A stretch of DNA of 57,932 nucleotides from a virus. Both the position numbers and the translations under genes were made by a program. The DNA is taken from positions 1 through 57,932 of the IMG/VR virus record IMGVR_UViG_3300027597_000005; one strand, given 5' to 3'. Position 1 is the first letter of the stretch, and each line of letters begins with the position of its first letter. Positions 24,609 to 33,921 of the stretch are shown piece by piece. A model generated the notes under the pieces. It made no database searches, was not told the origin of the DNA, and saw only the letters and a program-made list of their open reading frames with translations.

Positions 24609-27600
24609 CAATAGCACGGAAACGTTTTGACCTTGGGATAATAGAACGATATCTATCATCACCTCTCGCAATTGTCGAAGAGTAAACAACTTTAATAACA
24701 AAGTTTGTAAAGTCTTCTGGTGATTCATACTGATATTTTGTTTCAGTGAAAACACCAATATCGTTAAATGAGTTACCACTAACAACTGTCATTTTCTTCC
24801 ACTGTGCATCATCCAATGTGACTGAGGTTGGAGTTGTTGAAACCTTACAATACACATCAATTTGTGTTCCCGATAACAAATTATTATCCAAATAAACTTG
24901 AAGTTCATTAGATGGGTTTACGAGTGTAACATTCTTGGTTGCATAACGAGCAATAGAATTATTCACTTCATATGTTATGCTATTATCATCCAATACTGCC
25001 GAGTCATTGAACTCATTGATACGATTATTAACAACATACATACCAACCTTATTAATATCAATAACAGGTGAGATATATTCATTAGGTGACGATATAGAAG
25101 CTGTTAATTGCATTGATTGGTCATTGTTTGATTTAACAACTTTCAATGTTCCCAAATCAATTAATTTATCTTCTATAATACCATAATTAGTTGAATCAAC
25201 AACCAAATTAGAGTAATATCCTTTAGCCTTCAAATTCCATTCTAATGACGTTCCATTCAACACAACGGCATCAGTATTCAAACGAACCATTGAATATGGT
25301 ATAACTTGAGAAGCAGTTATTTGGGTTCCGCCACCATTCAATACAGTTTGTGTGTTTGTTGCCCCTGTTACTGTAAAGCTATAAGTATCAATAGTTTCGC
25401 TTGTTATGGTATGTGAACCACTCAAGTCCGCAATCGTAAAGTCACCTAATACTATGTTACTACCACCATTATAGTTAGGATCAGATGGATAAGTTATAAT
25501 AACGGTATCACCAACCTTGAAACCATGATTTTTATGTTTCACAAAAACAGTAGAACCATCATCATAAGTAACATTAATATCAGCACCAATACCATCACCA
25601 GTAATTGTCAAAGTAGGGGCAGATGTGTAACCAACTCCATAATTTGTTATTTGGAAACCAGTAATTGATGCGTATACAATTGCATCCGCAGTAGCACCAG
25701 TTCCATCACCAGTAATAAGTATCGAAGTTGAAGCCGGGTCATAACCAGTACCACCATCAACCACTGTAATAGCAGTTACAGCACCACCACTAACAGTAAC
25801 ACTGACTGTTGCACCAGTACCAGTACCAACGACACTTGCCGATGCAGTAGTATAACCACTGCCACCTAAAGAAACGTTAACGTGATCCAAACTTCCCCTT
25901 AAAATTGGGTCAGCCGCAAACCCTGAACCACCCCCACCAGCAAATGCAAATGAAGCTGTTGTGTATCCAGAACCACCAGCCAATACATCTAGGTTAGGGC
26001 CGTAATACACAGACATCGGGTTGTTGTCAAGCAATTTCTTAAAAATATTTGCCTCTCCGTCAATGTCACTGTCTAACAATTTGTTGGTAAATGTTACATT
26101 ACCAGTTACATTATTGTCAAACTTGGCACGATAAATTGTGAACTTAATATCCTGAGATTGTTCTGCTGTCCAAGTGCTATGGTTTTGTGACTTGAACATA
26201 GTTCCCAAGTATGGCTGTTTGTTGATATATTCGCCAGTGAATGTGTTGATATCTCCCGGTCTAACAGCTTTCTGTCCCAATTCGGAACACCATAATGACA
26301 AATCTTCTGAGTTTGAAGAAACAACAAAAGCATATTCTTTATTAGGTTCCAAATAAACAGGATGATCAAAAGTGAACCTAGTAGGAACTGTTGAATCCAA
26401 CGAACCATAAAATACGTTCACGTCAACAGATGCAACCACATTCTTTCCGGGATAACCATTAACCATATCACATATTTGCAAATTAACAGGAGTTCCATCA
26501 ACACCAGCAATATCATCAGCTTCTGGGCCAAAATATAAATCCATTGATGTTATAAATGCGCCTTCTGGGTTTTCAATCACAAAAGATTGAGCAACAGGGT
26601 CATACCAATAATCATTTGTTGAAACAACACGGGTTGTAACAAAAACGTTTTGTAGTGTTACAGATGTGCCAGAAGCATCATAATTTCCAGTCGCACTTGT
26701 TGAGGGATTCTCAATGACATCTTTTACCTCAAACTTACGAACACCAGTTTTGAAACGCAAATTACTGTTATTTGGTATTAAGAACCAACCATTAATAACA
26801 CCAGCACCATTTGATTTCAATGTTTGGGTGTTACTTTGTGTAGTGTTCCACCATCCAAAATCATACCAGAAATACCAATAGTACCAGAAATACCATGTTG
26901 GGTACGAAATGGTGTTGTTAATTGTTTGGTAACAATACTGTGAAACATCAACGCCATCAAAATATGGCTTAACGACAGTATTTGGCTTCAATCCTGTTAT
27001 TCTAAATTGTACCCATCTGCTACGTATCCAAGGAACAGCCCCAACATCAACAGTACGTGTACCTACATAAGATGTTTGTGTGGTTGTTGTTGTATTTCTC
27101 CATTGGCGGCCTCTACCAAAAGAAAACCCCACAACATCTGTTCTTGCCGATGTTGATGAAGTAGTGGAACCATTGTGAACCATAGCATTTTCTTGGCCCA
27201 CAAAAACTTGTGCCGCCAAATCCCAAACTTTATTCTGTATAGTACCAGCACTTGTACCGCTTGGGTATGTTCCACCATCTAGTGTCAAATCAGGAGCGTA
27301 TTGGTAAGTAACCCAACGATCCACGTTTGGTGTAAGCTTTACACGACCACGCCATGCATACTGAACAAAAGGCTGCAAGCGTACAAGAGTAGAGGCCAAG
27401 CTTTGTTTAACATGTGCTACTTCGGTATAAGGTAATGTAATAATTCCATCATTATCTTGTGTGTTTGTATTTGTAGTAGAACTTAATTCCAAGTTAACAT
27501 GTGTGGTGACAGTTTCAGTGCACATTTCTCCTTTAGAGAAGTCAATAGCTACTGTGTGTAATGGGTTTTGTACATCACCAGTGGTTAAACTCTCAAAATT

Positions 27601-30354
27601 ATCAACAATAAATCCAGATTTAAACTTATCAAAAAACTCTTTCCCTTGTATATCAGTTTCAAGTAATGACAATTGTGTGTAATACTCAAGATTCTCAATA
27701 CGTTTTTCAAGTTGCGATATATCACGCATTGTGTAACGTTTGTAATTTTTCTTATCAACACTAACATCAGAAACCTTGAATGTATATGCAGGTATACGCA
27801 AAGTGTACAATGTAATAGAATCGTCTGCGTCAACCGGAGTTTTTGGGTCAAGTGCAGGAACACCACGTAATATTGTAAAAACACCCTTGCGATTCAAAAT
27901 TATATTATCAACACGTGACAAATAGTAATTATAATCAATAATAATATCAGTTGATGGTGTAACAAATGTTGGTGAAACATCAACAGAAGTTCTTAAATCA
28001 ACAACATTACCCAAGAAGTTTCCATTATAACTAGGAATATCCTCATAAGGAATTGTTGAGTATGAGTCAACTGTGAAGAAATCACCAGACAAGGAATGAC
28101 TAAAGTAAGTGTAAGACACCTTAACAGTACCTTGTGTTGGGGCATTGCTACCTGCCTTCAAACGAGCATAACCATAATCATAGATATCATTTTTCTGACC
28201 ATTGTCTAAAATATAATGATCAGTATAATCAATATAGCCGTTACCGTCATCTACTGATATAGATGATATAGCAATTATATCAGTATGATCCAATTTAACA
28301 TTTGCGATATCAGACGGTGAATAGCATGAATGTAATTCATCTACAACAGACGTTACTGATTTAGTTTTTGGTGTGTAATTATTTTTCGCAACACTTGCCC
28401 ATACGGTATAATTCATAGAGTTATAACCGCTTGGTAAATCAATTTCAACAACGCCAGTTTGTTTTATAATTGCTGTTGGGGTTACATATCCTACACCATC
28501 TATACAAACAACGTATGCACCAGAGTCAGAAACAAATTGTATTGTTGTGTCATTCAATGTTATCTTATCTGTTGAAACAGTACCAGAATAAGTCTTGTAA
28601 TATTGTAACAATGAACCAAAAACATTCTTGACATAGCTGTATGGTATGTTAAGTATGAAGTTGGAATTTGCTGTATTGACATTGATTGCACTTATTCCAG
28701 ATAATGCCGCCAATGGAGCATACTTACCACTTTGCGCAATATATGTTACAGAAGAAACGGTTGAATTGGCAACAATAGTTTTCAATTGTGTGAAATACAA
28801 CTTATAGATAGTGCCACTGAAATGCTCAAGGCCCATCGGCTGTGCTGTAAACAAAACTATATTTGAAGCATTGCGAAACTCAACAGGTGAACTTCTATTA
28901 AACAGATCAAACGCAGCATCAGTTGTAGCACCCGCTGGTGTAGTTCCAGAAGGGTTTAAGTCCAAATAAACATATGTTTCGTATGGGTTTGAGATATAAA
29001 CATCGTTAACCGTGTCTGTATCACGGCTCTTATCCAAAACAAGAGGTGGATTATTTGCAGTACGTTCAACTTCATGACCACGAACATATGCAAGGCCCGG
29101 CCCCATAATTGCAACCATCTTGTTACTATCGCCACCATTACCAACAGTGTACTTACCTAAGTTTGTTCCATTGTCCAAATGTTCACGCAAATCCAATGAA
29201 AAGTCATTTATGATATAATCACCAGACTCATTGTAAGTTCTCTTTTCCAATATATCTAAAAACAATTGTGAGTAATCAGTTTGATTCGGTGGTGTTGTAG
29301 CAGTACCACTTTGTAAAACCATTAACTGAACAAAGTTTTTAACAGATTCATCTGTTGGCTTCACCGAGAATGTCAATTCCATTTTGTAACGTGTAGCGCC
29401 CGGTGCTGATTCATTAGGAGAACCAATAGCATTATCGTATAAACTATTGTCATCTTCCGGGGTAATGATAATATCAGAAACCAAAAACCCTAAAGAAATT
29501 TCGTTCTCAGTTTGCGTGATATCAGTGTACTTTGAAACGACAAGTGTTTGACGATCAACTATAGCAAAACGACCATTTATAAAATAGATACCATCATTTA
29601 TAAATGCTAGAGCACCAAAACCAATACCTGATTGTGTTATATCAGCTACAAAATCTTCATACAATTCAGTTTCGTTGTTATACAAACTGAATGTAACCCC
29701 TGTATTGATCAATTCAGCAGTAGCAACCCCACCAGTACCAACCCCACCAATAATAACAGAAGGAGCAGTAGTATATCCAGAACCATTATTAGTTATAGTT
29801 ATATCTGTAATAACACCAGCAGTAACGGTTGCAGTGGCAGTTGCACCAGTACCATCACCTGTGATAGTAATTGTTGGTGCCGAAGTATATCCAGTCCCAC
29901 CATTTGTAATGTTTATTTTATAAACAGAAGACGAAGAAAATGACTGAATATGACCTTCCGATGAAGTATATTCAACATAAACCGTTGCTGGGTCGGTGGT
30001 AGTGCTTGCAACATAATGGGTAATTTTACCTGTAAGGCTACCCTTGGTTATAGTCCCACCAATATAATTGTGTGTTGTTGACAATGGCAACGACATTGTG
30101 CTTGGCAATTTTATATATTCAATTTGCTGTTTTAACGAAGTTTCACCACCAATGATTTTTGCACCATTGTCGAAAAAGTGGCTACCCATACGTGCAACTT
30201 GATCTTGCAAAATAGTTTGCATTTGTGTCAATTCACGGGCTTGAACTCCCATACCCGGACGAAACAATACCTGCAAAAACTTTTTGCTTATATCGAAATC
30301 ATCGTAATATGGTCTTTGTGTAAATGTTTTTAGTTTTGTTTGGTATCCTGCCAC
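24595..30354 (-). CDS. Giant DUF4815-type baseplate/tail structural protein
   Basis: 1919 aa, starting with GTG at 30354 behind TAGGAGC. The N-terminus contains FDISKKFLQVLFRPGMGVQARELTQMQTILQ in sequence, the hallmark of DUF4815 virion proteins of T4-like cyanophages and relatives. Two blocks of GxGYTSAPT-type beta repeats sit at about residues 145-215 and 1455-1600. A Trp/Tyr-rich stretch near residue 1150 (TWYFWYYWYFWYDFGWW) is unusual. The C-terminus ends in a basic RSKRFRAIALKN. Neighbouring gp8 and the late promoter at 30390 support a baseplate role. Confidence 0.75.
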   Translation of the reverse strand: MAGYQTKLKTFTQRPYYDDFDISKKFLQVLFRPGMGVQARELTQMQTILQDQVARMGSHFFDNGAKIIGGETSLKQQIEYIKLPSTMSLPLSTTHNYIGGTITKGSLTGKITHYVASTTTDPATVYVEYTSSEGHIQSFSSSSVYKINITNGGTGYTSAPTITITGDGTGATATATVTAGVITDITITNNGSGYTTAPSVIIGGVGTGGVATAELINTGVTFSLYNNETELYEDFVADITQSGIGFGALAFINDGIYFINGRFAIVDRQTLVVSKYTDITQTENEISLGFLVSDIIITPEDDNSLYDNAIGSPNESAPGATRYKMELTFSVKPTDESVKNFVQLMVLQSGTATTPPNQTDYSQLFLDILEKRTYNESGDYIINDFSLDLREHLDNGTNLGKYTVGNGGDSNKMVAIMGPGLAYVRGHEVERTANNPPLVLDKSRDTDTVNDVYISNPYETYVYLDLNPSGTTPAGATTDAAFDLFNRSSPVEFRNASNIVLFTAQPMGLEHFSGTIYKLYFTQLKTIVANSTVSSVTYIAQSGKYAPLAALSGISAINVNTANSNFILNIPYSYVKNVFGSLLQYYKTYSGTVSTDKITLNDTTIQFVSDSGAYVVCIDGVGYVTPTAIIKQTGVVEIDLPSGYNSMNYTVWASVAKNNYTPKTKSVTSVVDELHSCYSPSDIANVKLDHTDIIAISSISVDDGNGYIDYTDHYILDNGQKNDIYDYGYARLKAGSNAPTQGTVKVSYTYFSHSLSGDFFTVDSYSTIPYEDIPSYNGNFLGNVVDLRTSVDVSPTFVTPSTDIIIDYNYYLSRVDNIILNRKGVFTILRGVPALDPKTPVDADDSITLYTLRIPAYTFKVSDVSVDKKNYKRYTMRDISQLEKRIENLEYYTQLSLLETDIQGKEFFDKFKSGFIVDNFESLTTGDVQNPLHTVAIDFSKGEMCTETVTTHVNLELSSTTNTNTQDNDGIITLPYTEVAHVKQSLASTLVRLQPFVQYAWRGRVKLTPNVDRWVTYQYAPDLTLDGGTYPSGTSAGTIQNKVWDLAAQVFVGQENAMVHNGSTTSSTSARTDVVGFSFGRGRQWRNTTTTTQTSYVGTRTVDVGAVPWIRSRWVQFRITGLKPNTVVKPYFDGVDVSQYCYQTINNTISYPTWYFWYYWYFWYDFGWWNTTQSNTQTLKSNGAGVINGWFLIPNNSNLRFKTGVRKFEVKDVIENPSTSATGNYDASGTSVTLQNVFVTTRVVSTNDYWYDPVAQSFVIENPEGAFITSMDLYFGPEADDIAGVDGTPVNLQICDMVNGYPGKNVVASVDVNVFYGSLDSTVPTRFTFDHPVYLEPNKEYAFVVSSNSEDLSLWCSELGQKAVRPGDINTFTGEYINKQPYLGTMFKSQNHSTWTAEQSQDIKFTIYRAKFDNNVTGNVTFTNKLLDSDIDGEANIFKKLLDNNPMSVYYGPNLDVLAGGSGYTTASFAFAGGGGSGFAADPILRGSLDHVNVSLGGSGYTTASASVVGTGTGATVSVTVSGGAVTAITVVDGGTGYDPASTSILITGDGTGATADAIVYASITGFQITNYGVGYTSAPTLTITGDGIGADINVTYDDGSTVFVKHKNHGFKVGDTVIITYPSDPNYNGGSNIVLGDFTIADLSGSHTITSETIDTYSFTVTGATNTQTVLNGGGTQITASQVIPYSMVRLNTDAVVLNGTSLEWNLKAKGYYSNLVVDSTNYGIIEDKLIDLGTLKVVKSNNDQSMQLTASISSPNEYISPVIDINKVGMYVVNNRINEFNDSAVLDDNSITYEVNNSIARYATKNVTLVNPSNELQVYLDNNLLSGTQIDVYCKVSTTPTSVTLDDAQWKKMTVVSGNSFNDIGVFTETKYQYESPEDFTNFVIKVVYSSTIARGDDRYRSIIPRSKRFRAIALKN
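25555..29925 (-). repeat. Two blocks of GYTSAPT-type coding repeats in one gene
   Basis: Degenerate in-frame repeats of about 20-25 codons with the core GTGYTSAPTITITGDGTGA. They occupy roughly 25555-25985 and 29700-29925, near opposite ends of the 1919-aa gene. Related copies occur in 10269-10673 and in gp8 (about 30900-31100). High similarity makes them possible recombination sites between genes. Confidence 0.7.
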
Positions 30355-30389
30355 AATTTAGCTCCTAAAGGATTTGTGTGTTTGTGTGA

Positions 30390-30397
30390 TATTTATA
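30390..30397 (-). promoter_or_regulatory. T4-type late promoter
   Basis: TATAAATA on the - strand, 36 bp upstream of the GTG start at 30354 and directly beyond the stop of gp8. Confidence 0.65.
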
Positions 30398-31639
30398 TCA
30401 CCATAAAATCGGTATTTTTATTGTCTCTGATTGCGTTATATTTCTAAACACGGGTGAACTATATGCAACATATAATATCTTACCCGAATATATTTTCACA
30501 TCGCTTTTTGTAATTCCACCAGAAACTATGTCTAATTGGTTGAACCCATCATATATCTTATGGTTTTCAGTTAAGATTGGTGAGGTGATATTACACAAAT
30601 AAAGTTTATTATTTGAAATGTCATTATATGCCACATTTGCAGTTCCAACTTTTACTGAGTTCAACCATATTTGAACTTCTTGGTCTTGTGTAAATGTAGC
30701 AGTAGATGTTAAAACAACATCAGTTGTTGTTTTTGCCACATTTTCCACATAATTAGAACTACCATCATATTCAAGTGGTTCACGCACAATGAATATTTTT
30801 CTAAACTCGTTGTTTGTTAAAAAATAGCCTGTTTCATCATATTCCAAGTTTACGGAAATCATGACATAATTAGCCAACAATTCATCCGCAGGAGAAAAAC
30901 CGTGACCCCCTATTGGTGATAATATAACTTCGGCTGTCGCATCAATACCATCCCCTGTAATAGTAACTGTTGCGTAATTATAACCAGTACCATTATTTGT
31001 TAGAACTATCGAATTAATGTGGCCTCCAGAATATTGTGCATACGCAGCAGCGCCAACACCATCTCCCTCGATAGTTATATTAGCATAACTATATGATGAA
31101 CCAATATCTGTAACATCTATACGAGTTAATTCACCGGCAATAGGCGAATTAGCAGCATCTATAATTGGAATAAAATCATTCGTTGCAAACTTGTTATACA
31201 ACACGGTTGGTATATTGTACATCCATCTCCACACATAACCGTCTGATGTATTAAGGTTTGACTGTGTTGGTTTGACAGTAGATGCAGAACCATTATTGTT
31301 GGACAAACATTTGAAAACATCATTCGTGTCTGTTAACACATAGAATGCTTTACCATCCATGTTACTCTTATCAGTATATGAATCATAAATGGTTCCGGTA
31401 GTCCAGTCATAACGAGGTGCTACTAAACAGGCATCAATTGTTTTTATTCTCTTCATTGAATATGAATTACGCCATGCATCATTTTGAGTCAAATCAATAT
31501 TAGTGATGCTATCAGGTATAGGATCATTATCCCATGCTAAAATACCACCAATACCAAGATAATGGGGGACACTGTTTAATGAATTAATGAAGTCTCTAGC
31601 AGCGGAAACTTTAGCTAAATTTGTTAAAATACTAGGCAT
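30398..31639 (-). CDS. 8: Baseplate wedge protein gp8-like
   Basis: 413 aa (T4 gp8 334 aa). Shared order of motifs with T4 gp8: YLGIGGILAWDNDPIPDS (T4 FGRSEPWS), an ACLVAPRYDWTTGTIYD block (T4 VIPRRDW), VFKCLSN, DGYVWRWMYNIP (T4 DGYVWEYLFEIP), FRKIFIVREPLEYDG, and a C-terminal SPVFRNITQSETIKIPILW (T4 DQTEEINILF). The extra length contains a GYTS-like repeat insertion around residues 175-240. Forms part of the baseplate wedge. Confidence 0.8.
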   Translation of the reverse strand: MPSILTNLAKVSAARDFINSLNSVPHYLGIGGILAWDNDPIPDSITNIDLTQNDAWRNSYSMKRIKTIDACLVAPRYDWTTGTIYDSYTDKSNMDGKAFYVLTDTNDVFKCLSNNNGSASTVKPTQSNLNTSDGYVWRWMYNIPTVLYNKFATNDFIPIIDAANSPIAGELTRIDVTDIGSSYSYANITIEGDGVGAAAYAQYSGGHINSIVLTNNGTGYNYATVTITGDGIDATAEVILSPIGGHGFSPADELLANYVMISVNLEYDETGYFLTNNEFRKIFIVREPLEYDGSSNYVENVAKTTTDVVLTSTATFTQDQEVQIWLNSVKVGTANVAYNDISNNKLYLCNITSPILTENHKIYDGFNQLDIVSGGITKSDVKIYSGKILYVAYSSPVFRNITQSETIKIPILW

Positions 31640-31657
31640 GTTATGTCTCTTTTTTTA

Positions 31658-31665
31658 TATTTATG
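31658..31665 (-). promoter_or_regulatory. Late-promoter-like motif
   Basis: CATAAATA on the - strand, 19 bp upstream of the gp8 start; one mismatch to TATAAATA. Confidence 0.45.
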
Positions 31666-31691
31666 TTCTATTATTTTAGGATTAACATTCT

Positions 31692-32942
31692 TTATTCAAA
31701 CTCATCATTTAACCATGAAATAAACAAATCTCTCATACGTTTACTAGGGATATAAACTGTAATTGGTTCACCATTTCTAATACGTGATCTAAAAATAAAT
31801 TGTATCAATTCGGATAATGCATACATTTTCTCATTTATTTGCACATTTTTATAGCACAAGGCTTTCTCAATCATTGGGTTGTGAAATAAGTTCAACAAAT
31901 AAGCAATTGCCCATGTATCACTATAGTCATTAGTTGCTTTGGTGTTATAGGATAACCATGATGCACTATACCTTCCCCCTGATATAACACGCATCGCCTG
32001 TTTAAAAGTTGTCCATAATCTTTCGTTTTTATTGGCCTTAGTTATATTATTAAAAAAGTTTAATAATCTTTTTCGTAGCTCATTATTAGAATGTTTTTTA
32101 GTGACTAAATCTGCGGCACTAAGGGCGGTAACTTTATCACCAACCTCATTCATTTTACGATCATCAACGATTGTTATTTTATCTTTTAATTGTGATGGTA
32201 AAAGTCCAAACTTTTCAACCGTGTAATCAATGCCATTTGATTTGAGAAAAGCACATAATTGACTTCCTTCAAACATATAAGTTGATATGTATATTTCTTT
32301 GAAAGATTTTATAATATCAACAGGAAACTCCCATAAAACTATTTTTTCATCAATAATTAATAATTGTCCTAAAGCACATAAGTTTGAAATTGTATCGAAT
32401 CTTGTATTTTCAGTATACGCAATCTTTTCATTGTTGAATCTAAGGGTAATACCATCAGCATCAACAGACAGCACATTCGACTTTATTAGTTGTTTGCACT
32501 CGTTAATATCAAGTATATCCGTAGCAGGCTCATATATCGAAACAACTTCATCAAGAAATAACGTATATTCTTTTTCTTGAATAACATTTGCTATAGAAGG
32601 TGTGAAGTTTGAAAAAAGACTATGTGTGGAAACAATATTGTACCCATTTTCAATTAACGTCATTGCATCTGATAATTTAGTCTCTCCTTTACTATTCGTA
32701 GGGTGTCTGAAACGTTTATTTTTTAATGGATTGGTTTCATCATAATAATACTCATCGTCAGAAACCATTAATGGACGTTTATAGACATCGTTTTCATCAT
32801 AAGATGTGCCAGCAATTCGATGACATTCTGACAATAACGGAGTAACATAGATTATGTTATTTGATGACTCAGCCATCATTTGAATCATCTTGTTTGTTTT
32901 ACCAGAACCACATAATGCACTAAACACTGTCACTTTTGTCAT
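31692..32942 (-). CDS. DEAD-like P-loop ATPase/helicase, phage type
   Basis: 416 aa. Walker A ALCGSGKT (9-16) at the extreme N-terminus, YVTPLLSEC as motif Ia, TLFLDEV (127-133) as Walker B, ISTYMFEG as a motif III-like segment and a C-terminal RSRIRNGEPITVYIPSKRMR resembling motifs V-VI. The layout matches a helicase-like family found in many phages whose role is unproved (replication initiation is possible). AAAGGATTAATT precedes the ATG. Its own sigma70-type promoter at 32967-32995 separates it from the late genes downstream. Confidence 0.65.
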   Translation of the reverse strand: MTKVTVFSALCGSGKTNKMIQMMAESSNNIIYVTPLLSECHRIAGTSYDENDVYKRPLMVSDDEYYYDETNPLKNKRFRHPTNSKGETKLSDAMTLIENGYNIVSTHSLFSNFTPSIANVIQEKEYTLFLDEVVSIYEPATDILDINECKQLIKSNVLSVDADGITLRFNNEKIAYTENTRFDTISNLCALGQLLIIDEKIVLWEFPVDIIKSFKEIYISTYMFEGSQLCAFLKSNGIDYTVEKFGLLPSQLKDKITIVDDRKMNEVGDKVTALSAADLVTKKHSNNELRKRLLNFFNNITKANKNERLWTTFKQAMRVISGGRYSASWLSYNTKATNDYSDTWAIAYLLNLFHNPMIEKALCYKNVQINEKMYALSELIQFIFRSRIRNGEPITVYIPSKRMRDLFISWLNDEFE

Positions 32943-32966
32943 AATTAATCCTTTAGAAAGGTGATA

Positions 32967-32995
32967 ATTCTACCACATTTTTTACCAAATTTCAA
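32967..32995 (-). promoter_or_regulatory. Sigma70-type promoter
   Basis: On the - strand TTGAAA (32990-32995), 17-bp spacer, TAGAAT (32967-32972), 25 bp upstream of the ATG at 32942. Early expression of the ATPase is likely. Confidence 0.55.
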
Positions 32996-33114
32996 CAAAA
33001 AATACCCCCTAGATTTGCGCAACTACTAACACTTCTTTTACTATTTTTATTTTATATTTCTTATTAAAGAAAGATGGTGTAAACACATGTTTTTAAAGAA
33101 GAAAAATTCAGGTC

Positions 33115-33133
33115 TAAGCATAGGGTCTGCTTA
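33115..33133. repeat. Small hairpin in divergent region
   Basis: TAAGCA / TGCTTA arms with a 7-nt loop. A second one, GTGTC-AAA-GACAC, lies at 33171-33183 directly next to the long inverted repeat. Confidence 0.4.
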
Positions 33134-33182
33134 AATCCAAAAATGTAGTAAAAAATGAAGAAAAATTATAGTGTCAAAGACA

Positions 33183-33481
33183 CATACTTGAGCGTAGCGA
33201 AAGTATCAGTTATAACGAACATAGTGAGTGAGGAAAAATAATTTAAAAATGTAAAATACCAGTATTAAAATTTTAATCATGGTATAAAAATCTCTACATC
33301 ATATTTTCCTCATTCGCTACGCTCATTACAAATTTTATATTTGGTTCTATTCCTCATTCCATTCGTCATAGAACGTTCACTTCGTTCATATTTTATATTG
33401 GTCAATTCAAATATCATATTTCCTCATTCGCTACGCTCACTATAAAATATAAAACTGATACTTTCGCTACGCTCAAGTATG
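33183..33481. repeat. 28-bp perfect inverted repeat enclosing a hairpin-rich region
   Basis: Left arm 33183-33210 and right arm 33454-33481 are exact reverse complements. Between them lie a 30-nt near-palindrome (33256-33285, two mismatched positions per arm) and repeated 11-mers of the form GA-NN-GNA-NN-GA. GAGCGTAGCGA occurs at 33190 (+), 33314, 33428 and 33464 (-). GAACGAAGTGA is at 33377 (-), GAATGGAATGA at 33354 (-), and a variant GAACATAGTGA at 33217 (+). No convincing gene occurs from 32943 to 33921 except the promoters noted. The area separates the leftward structural genes from the rightward genes and could be an origin or regulatory hub. Confidence 0.75.
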
Positions 33482-33702
33482 CCTAACGACCATTTTTTAA
33501 TCAAACAATCTTTTTCTTTTCATTTAAAAGAAAAGAGTCTATCAAACCAATTAAACACATTCATAGAACGCTCTATAAAGCGTTTTAAGACGCTTAAACA
33601 AAAATTAAGTACCTTCGTATTAAAATGCCATCAATACCTCCTTAAACGAGCTTATAGAAGGTTTTAGGGCTATTTGTTAAATGGTGACAACTAAACTTTT
33701 AC

Positions 33703-33731
33703 TTGACAAATCAAAATTCTGTATATAAAAT
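33703..33731 (+). promoter_or_regulatory. Sigma70-type promoter
   Basis: Perfect TTGACA (33703-33708), 17-bp spacer, TAAAAT (33726-33731). Predicts a leader of about 185 nt before the RlpA-like gene at 33922. A second candidate, an extended -10 TGATATAAT, lies at 33816-33824. Confidence 0.6.
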
Positions 33732-33921
33732 ATGCAACGTCAAAAAAGATAGTTGTTAAACTGGGTTTTTGAACACAAATTTTTACATGTTATGGGAGTA
33801 AAGAGTTCAAAATTTTGATATAATTGTGTGGTTATGAGACGCACTTCTGATGGGGACATTGTTGTATCTGACTGATCTATATTTTTAATCCGTCCCTGTC
33901 CATTAGAGAGGTAAAATTTAA

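Noticed and set aside
33183-33481. CRISPR array or transposon ends
   Set aside because: Repeats are not regularly spaced with unique spacers, and no transposase or target duplication is visible.
33479-33667. A 62-codon + strand frame rich in Lys, Phe and Ser
   Set aside because: It starts inside the right arm of the inverted repeat, has no ribosome site and looks like translated AT-rich non-coding DNA.
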